NCBI GenBank assembly: GCA_027294925.1
Contig: JAPULM010000179.1
Coordinates: 1-9,471, forward strand
Direction of reading: 5' to 3'
Source of the DNA: a bacterium
GTDB lineage: Bacteria > Tectomicrobia > Entotheonellia > Entotheonellales > Entotheonellaceae
DNA: 9,471 nucleotides
The position numbers and the translations under genes were made by a program. How positions within the stretch are numbered: position 1 is the first letter of the stretch; each line of letters opens with the position of its first letter. The notes under the pieces were generated by a model. That model searched no databases, was not told the origin of the DNA, and saw nothing but the letters and a program-made list of their open reading frames with translations. Positions 6,655-9,471 of the stretch are shown here, piece after piece.

Positions 6655-6741
6655 ATTGATTTTCCGTGTGAGGCATTACGGGGTAATTTCGCGGGTCACC
6701 GAATATGATGCAGCGAAGATCGGAATATACACCGAGTGGCG

Positions 6742-6784
6742 CCCTGCGGTATGGTCGTACGTTGCGCTAAAGTATACCGCAGGG
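6742..6784. repeat. Perfect 11-bp inverted repeat CCCTGCGGTAT / ATACCGCAGGG
   Basis: The arms are CCCTGCGGTAT at 6742-6752 and ATACCGCAGGG at 6774-6784, with a 21-bp spacer that contains the palindrome CGTACG. No T-run follows on either strand, so an ordinary intrinsic terminator is unlikely. It lies about 90 bp upstream of the Ldh_2 start and could be an operator or an mRNA hairpin. Confidence 0.55.
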
Positions 6785-6836
6785 GTGAGGACACTACAGG
6801 AGTAGATAAAGCATTGCGCCATATGAAGACTCCTTT

Positions 6837-6864
6837 AAACGGTAGTACGTTGCCACAACCGTTT
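6837..6864. promoter_or_regulatory. Candidate operator: 7-bp dyad AAACGGT / ACCGTTT
   Basis: AAACGGT (6837-6843) and ACCGTTT (6858-6864) are exact complements separated by 14 bp. Their centres are 21 bp apart, two helical turns, which would suit a dimeric regulator. The right arm overlaps the candidate -35 box at 6862-6867. Confidence 0.3.
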
Positions 6865-6889
6865 TCAGTCAAGCTAACGGCAGTATAAC
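6862..6889 (+). promoter_or_regulatory. Candidate sigma-70 promoter (distal) for the amidotransferase gene
   Basis: TTTTCA (6862-6867, 4 of 6 to TTGACA) and TATAAC (6884-6889, 5 of 6 to TATAAT) are 16 bp apart. Transcription would start at about 6896 and give a leader of about 175 nt carrying the hairpins at 6932-6986. Confidence 0.35.
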
Positions 6890-6931
6890 ACGTATAGGAT
6901 GACCTGTATAGCAGTGCTGGGGGTTACATTT

Positions 6932-6986
6932 GGAGCATCCGTGAGGCTAATTTAAGCCTCACGATAAGCTTGCTCCGATGTCGGAG
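6932..6986 (+). promoter_or_regulatory. Structured leader with nested and mutually exclusive hairpins
   Basis: A perfect inner hairpin has arms GTGAGGCT (6941-6948) and AGCCTCAC (6955-6962) with the loop AATTTA. It is enclosed by an outer pair GGAGCA (6932-6937) and TGCTCC (6971-6976). The bases CTCCGA (6973-6978) can instead pair with TCGGAG (6981-6986) over a 2-base gap. The outer stem and this downstream hairpin share CTCC (6973-6976) and so cannot form together. That is the logic of attenuators and riboswitches, but no known riboswitch class is recognised and no T-run follows. Confidence 0.45.
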
Positions 6987-7033
6987 AGGTGTCAGAATAA
7001 CACGCATAAATGCCATAACAGCCAAACATGGTT

Positions 7034-7062
7034 TTGATGAACTTAAATCCTTTTAATATAGT
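7034..7062 (+). promoter_or_regulatory. Candidate sigma-70 promoter (proximal) for the amidotransferase gene
   Basis: TTGATG (7034-7039) and TATAGT (7057-7062) are spaced by 17 bp and match the consensus at 4 and 5 of 6 positions. Initiation would fall within a few bases of the ATG at 7072, giving a leaderless or nearly leaderless mRNA. Confidence 0.4.
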
Positions 7063-7071
7063 GAGTCTGGT

Positions 7072-7707
7072 ATGTGTCGACTCTTGGCGATGCGTAGTGC
7101 GGTGAAAGTTCCGGCGGCATCATACCTTCAACCATTTGCCCAGGTGGCCCGACAGAGCAAGGAATATCAGGGACATGGATGGGGTGTCGCGTACCGAGTT
7201 GAAGGTGATGAGTGGGCTTATTACAAGAATATTAAGCCGATATGGGAAGACGATTTACAGCAGTTTCCGGCTTCCGATATGCTCATCGCGCATGTCCGTA
7301 GCGCCTTTCGTGATGAAGGTATTGTGGTTGAGAACAATATGCCTTTTTATGACGAGCGGTCGATCTTTATATTCAACGGTGAACTGCAAGGGGTGCGGCT
7401 TAGAGAAGAAGGGCGCATCGGGGCTGAGAAGATATTTAATGTGGTCAAACGTTTTGACCGGGGTGACCTGGGGGTTGCGTTACAGAAAGGTGCGGCGTTG
7501 ATCCATAAGCGAACCCGCCATGTGCGCGCCATGAATATCATTATGACCGATAGACGACAGTTTTATGTTTATAGCGCTTATGCCGAGACCCCGGCGTATT
7601 TTCAGCTGGCGGTGAAATACGATCCGGCGTTGGTCATATGTTCTGAGCCTTTGGCCGGGGTGTCAGGCTGGGAAATGATTGCTAATCAGAGTTTCCGAGT
7701 TTTTTAA
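7072..7707 (+). CDS. Class II glutamine amidotransferase family protein (YafJ/EgtC-like)
   Basis: The 211-residue protein begins Met-Cys-Arg-Leu-Leu, placing the N-terminal nucleophile at Cys2 as in class II (Ntn) glutamine amidotransferases of the YafJ/EgtC type. GHGWGVAY (34-41) forms the early strand, AHVRSA (73-78) carries the conserved Arg (R76), and FNGEL (101-105) carries the oxyanion-hole Asn-Gly (N102/G103). ENNMPF (87-92) stands where ENTHPF is usual. The family's Thr-Asp-Ser-Glu motif, whose Asp binds the glutamine amino group, aligns with I116-G-A-E119, so that Asp is missing. The substrate may therefore differ from glutamine, or activity may be reduced. YafJ-like proteins are free-standing amidohydrolases. 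Only a weak GTGAG (7061-7065) serves as a ribosome binding site. A hairpin and then the LLM oxidoreductase follow on the same strand 71 bp later. Confidence 0.8.
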   Translation: MCRLLAMRSAVKVPAASYLQPFAQVARQSKEYQGHGWGVAYRVEGDEWAYYKNIKPIWEDDLQQFPASDMLIAHVRSAFRDEGIVVENNMPFYDERSIFIFNGELQGVRLREEGRIGAEKIFNVVKRFDRGDLGVALQKGAALIHKRTRHVRAMNIIMTDRRQFYVYSAYAETPAYFQLAVKYDPALVICSEPLAGVSGWEMIANQSFRVF

Positions 7708-7718
7708 GCGCCGCTAAG

Positions 7719-7742
7719 CCCCTCTTTCGCTAAAGAGTGGGG
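7719..7742 (+). terminator. Intergenic hairpin after the amidotransferase gene
   Basis: CCC and CTCTTT (7719-7727) pair with AAAGAG and GGG (7732-7741) around a CGCT loop, with a single bulged T at 7738. The structure lies 11 bp after the stop codon. No T-run follows, so it is a poor intrinsic terminator and may instead protect an mRNA end or attenuate read-through to the next gene. Confidence 0.4.
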
Positions 7743-7778
7743 AGCCGCAAGGTAGCGCGTAACTACAAGGAGAACGTC

Positions 7779-8711
7779 GTGACCATTAAATTGGGTGTGC
7801 ATGCCGGACCGCAAGATTTATCGATGGCAGACCTGCATCGGCTTTGGCAACGGGCCGACGAGGGCGGCTTTTATTGGATTTCGGTTTGGGATCATTTTTA
7901 CGCTAACCCGATCAATCAGCGCACAGACCCGTGTTTCGAGGCGGTGGCTGCAATGGCATCTTTAGCCTCTCTGACTTCACGTGTACGGGTGGGGTGTCTG
8001 GTATTCTGCACCTTGTTTCGTAGCCCTGGTTTATTAGCCAAAGCCGCCGTGACTATTGATCATATTAGCGGCGGGCGTTGTGAGCTGGGTTTGGGCGCCG
8101 GTTGGTTCGAGGAAGAGTTTCACGAGTTTGGCTATGGCTATCCGCCGCTCAAAGATCGTCTGGATCAGATGGAAGAAGCGGTGCAGGTAATCAAGTCATT
8201 ATTTGACGAGCCGGTGACGAATTTTAACGGGGCCTATTATGACATCCAGGGTGCGGTGTGTGCCCCCAAGCCATTTAACGGTAAGCTGCCAATTTGGATT
8301 GGTGGACGTGGACCGAAGCGTACCCCACGCATGGCAGCCCAGTATGCTGATGGCTATAACTTGCCTTACGTATCGCCCGAGGTTTACAAGCAACGTACGG
8401 AGCAGCTTGATGCCGCCTGTGAGAAACTTGGCCGCGATCCGTCAACCATCACACGTAGTGTCAATCTCCACTTCCATATGGGGGCCGATGAGGCCGGTGC
8501 TAATGCCGGACGGCAAAAGTTACAACGGTTCGATGAAGAGCGCCGCAAGGGCGCCATCAGCGGGACGCCTCAGGAGGCGATCGATCGGATCGGCGAATAT
8601 GTCAAGGTTGGGACACCAGGGCTCAATATTGCCTTTCGGCCACCGGTTGATTGGGATGCTCTTGAAGCCTACATCGAACAGGTATTACCGGTGTTTCACA
8701 CGTCTGCTTAA
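7779..8711 (+). CDS. LLM-class (luciferase-like) F420-dependent-type oxidoreductase
   Basis: The chosen start is GTG 7779, because AAGGAG (7767-7772) lies 6 bases before it; an ATG at 7737 would begin within the upstream hairpin and lacks a site. The 310-residue protein has the bacterial-luciferase TIM-barrel pattern: an N-terminal KLGVHAG strand, the SVWDHFY block (35-41), LASLTSRVRVG (62-72), RSPGLLAKAAVTIDHISGGR (81-100), LGLGAGWFEEEF (103-114), and KLPIWIGGRGPKRTPRMAAQ in the middle. These are typical of F420-dependent LLM members, although FMN-dependent relatives look alike. Such enzymes oxidise or reduce varied small molecules with F420 or reduced flavin. The substrate cannot be told. 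No cofactor-biosynthesis gene is nearby. It probably shares transcripts with the amidotransferase gene when read-through occurs. Confidence 0.88.
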   Translation: MTIKLGVHAGPQDLSMADLHRLWQRADEGGFYWISVWDHFYANPINQRTDPCFEAVAAMASLASLTSRVRVGCLVFCTLFRSPGLLAKAAVTIDHISGGRCELGLGAGWFEEEFHEFGYGYPPLKDRLDQMEEAVQVIKSLFDEPVTNFNGAYYDIQGAVCAPKPFNGKLPIWIGGRGPKRTPRMAAQYADGYNLPYVSPEVYKQRTEQLDAACEKLGRDPSTITRSVNLHFHMGADEAGANAGRQKLQRFDEERRKGAISGTPQEAIDRIGEYVKVGTPGLNIAFRPPVDWDALEAYIEQVLPVFHTSA

Positions 8712-8720
8712 GATCCCGGT

Positions 8721-8744
8721 ACAACGCCTGGCGCGAGGCGTTGT
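8721..8744 (+). terminator. Perfect 9-bp hairpin just downstream of the LLM oxidoreductase gene
   Basis: ACAACGCCT (8721-8729) and AGGCGTTGT (8736-8744) are exact complements around the loop GGCGCG, 9 bp after the TAA at 8709-8711. The placement and GC-rich stem suit a terminator or 3'-end stabiliser. No T-run follows. Confidence 0.5.
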
Positions 8745-8800
8745 GGTCACCTATATCGCGCAGCCGGGTGAGCCAGATGCGGTCCTGAAACTGTAAAATA

Positions 8801-8809
8801 TGCTAGAAT
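8801..8809 (+). promoter_or_regulatory. Candidate extended -10 promoter TGCTAGAAT
   Basis: TGC followed by TAGAAT (8804-8809) fits the extended -10 form, which can work without a good -35 box; none is seen at 17 bp. The start would be near 8816, about 275 nt before the lipoprotein ATG. That implies a long leader or a separate small RNA. Confidence 0.35.
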
Positions 8810-9089
8810 ACACGCCGTAATTTGGCGAATGCGATACGGCCGGCCAATATTGTTGCTGTCCTTCGTAAATAAAAGACAGTCGTGAAAAGCAACGCTGTCC
8901 AGTCTCAACTTGGGTCTCGCCTGGCCTATCTGTCAATATGCCGTCGGTCAGAGATGACCCATTTGTCAAAGCTGTATCAGATGAATCAGCCCACGTCACA
9001 ACGGTTTACCGATCTGGCATGAGCATTGCTTTCATTATAGGAAGGATAAACTATAGAGATATTTGGTTCCCTGAGTTGGGAGAAATACG

Positions 9090-9471
9090 ATGCAAGCTAA
9101 GCAGATTGCCAATAGATACAGTATGTTGTTTGCCATTGCTCTGACAGCGATCCTGAGCGGCTGTGGGGGCGGTGAGAAAATAGTTGCTTCAGATAAGGCT
9201 GAGGTGAGCGTGACTGAGGTACCAGCGCTTGAGAGCAAGCAGATTACGGTGCATTTTGACTATAAAAAGACGGCCTTGAATCCTGCTGCAGAGCAAGAAC
9301 TAGCCCTCATTGTGCAACAGCTTAAAGACAATCCCAGCTACCAAATTGAGCTGGTTGGGCATACCGATGGGGTCGCATCGGCACCGTATAATATGCGTCT
9401 GTCGCAGCAACGCGTAGAAGCAGTGCGTGATTTTTTAGCCGTCCATGAGATTGCTGCCGAACGGATGACAA
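9090..9471 (+). CDS. Pal/OmpA-like peptidoglycan-associated lipoprotein, 3' end outside the window
   Basis: The ATG at 9090 follows GGGAG (9078-9082) at a good distance. The first 127 residues show a lipoprotein signal peptide: a basic start, a hydrophobic stretch 12-22, and the lipobox L22-S-G-C25, with Gly after the Cys favouring outer-membrane sorting. A polar linker (26-50) is followed by an OmpA-C domain: VHFDYKKTALNPAA (54-67), IELVGHTDG (86-94) and NMRLSQQRVEAV (101-112). D93 and R108 are the residues that bind diaminopimelate in this family. The arrangement is that of Pal, which anchors the outer membrane to peptidoglycan and works with the Tol system in cell division. No tol gene is visible in the window, so a Pal-like paralogue cannot be excluded. 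The domain is truncated only by the window edge. Confidence 0.88.
   Translation, partial: MQAKQIANRYSMLFAIALTAILSGCGGGEKIVASDKAEVSVTEVPALESKQITVHFDYKKTALNPAAEQELALIVQQLKDNPSYQIELVGHTDGVASAPYNMRLSQQRVEAVRDFLAVHEIAAERMT

Larger units (their letters stand above)
6655..7071. other. 417-bp divergent intergenic region rich in inverted repeats
   Basis: This region separates the Ldh_2 gene (minus) from the amidotransferase gene (plus). It contains an 11-bp inverted repeat (6742-6784), a 7-bp dyad overlapping a candidate -35 box (6837-6864), two mutually exclusive hairpins (6932-6986) and two candidate plus-strand promoters (6862-6889 and 7034-7062), listed separately. No convincing coding frame was found. 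Confidence 0.6.
8712..9089. other. 378-bp intergenic region before the lipoprotein gene
   Basis: Besides the hairpin at 8721-8744 and the extended -10 element at 8801-8809, the region contains GTTGCT and CTGTC segments (about 8849-8858) that can pair with AGCAAC and GACAG (about 8875-8895). A leader or small RNA may therefore fold here. A 68-codon plus-strand frame over 8938-9144 runs into the lipoprotein gene in another frame and shows no family resemblance. No tRNA or known RNA family was recognised. Confidence 0.4.

Noticed and set aside
6569..6805. 78-codon plus-strand frame across the Ldh_2 start and the divergent region
   Set aside because: It overlaps the 5' end of a supported minus-strand gene and runs through the 11-bp inverted repeat; the composition is not protein-like.
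8938..9144. 68-codon plus-strand frame before and into the lipoprotein gene
   Set aside because: It overlaps the lipoprotein signal peptide in another frame, has no visible ribosome binding site and no similarity.
1..9471. CRISPR arrays, tRNA or rRNA genes, transposase genes or insertion-sequence ends
   Set aside because: No regularly spaced repeats, no T-arm or acceptor-stem patterns, and no transposase or integrase motifs were found on either strand.

Overview
The window looks like chromosomal DNA of a Gram-negative bacterium. Evidence for this is a Pal/OmpA-type outer-membrane lipoprotein, a periplasmic parvulin isomerase with a signal peptide, and the tail of what looks like an HtrA-type PDZ protein. 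Base composition is moderate (about half G+C by eye) and the genes are loosely packed, with several intergenic stretches over 300 bp. The mix of a luciferase-like F420-type oxidoreductase, crotonase, Ldh_2 family enzyme and Rid proteins suggests a large-genome environmental lineage. I cannot name the taxon from sequence alone. No rRNA, tRNA, CRISPR array, insertion sequence or phage gene was recognised.

Layout. 1-72 is the C-terminal end of a probable PDZ-domain protein (+). 167-1444 (+) encodes three complete Rid (YjgF/YER057c/UK114) domains in one chain. Meeting it tail to tail is a minus-strand pair for periplasmic protein folding: a 5'-truncated TlpA/ResA-like thioredoxin remnant (2306-2626) and a signal-peptide parvulin isomerase (1457-2288) broken by one frameshift near 1877. 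Just beyond lies a plus-strand remnant of a Fis-type DNA-binding domain (2678-2800), so 1.46-2.8 kb is a patch of gene decay. 2971-3774 (+) is an enoyl-CoA hydratase. Convergent to it is a SthA-type soluble transhydrogenase (3868-5376, -), which appears to be translationally coupled to a 46-codon small ORF (5376-5516, -). 5629-6654 (-) is an Ldh_2 family protein lacking the usual catalytic histidine. A 417-bp divergent region rich in inverted repeats (6655-7071) precedes a class II glutamine amidotransferase-like protein (7072-7707, +) and an LLM-class oxidoreductase (7779-8711, +). After a 378-bp intergenic region the window ends inside a Pal/OmpA-like lipoprotein gene (9090-9471, +).

How the genes fit together. 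The PDZ protein, thioredoxin-like and parvulin genes share a periplasmic folding and quality-control theme, but two of the three are incomplete or broken here. The other enzymes (crotonase, transhydrogenase, Ldh_2, F420-type oxidoreductase) are redox and acyl metabolism genes with no single evident pathway. The most unusual items are the three-domain Rid protein (Rid proteins normally act as homotrimers), the leader with two mutually exclusive hairpins upstream of the amidotransferase, and two enzyme-family members (Ldh_2 and amidotransferase) that have lost signature active-site residues while keeping open reading frames.
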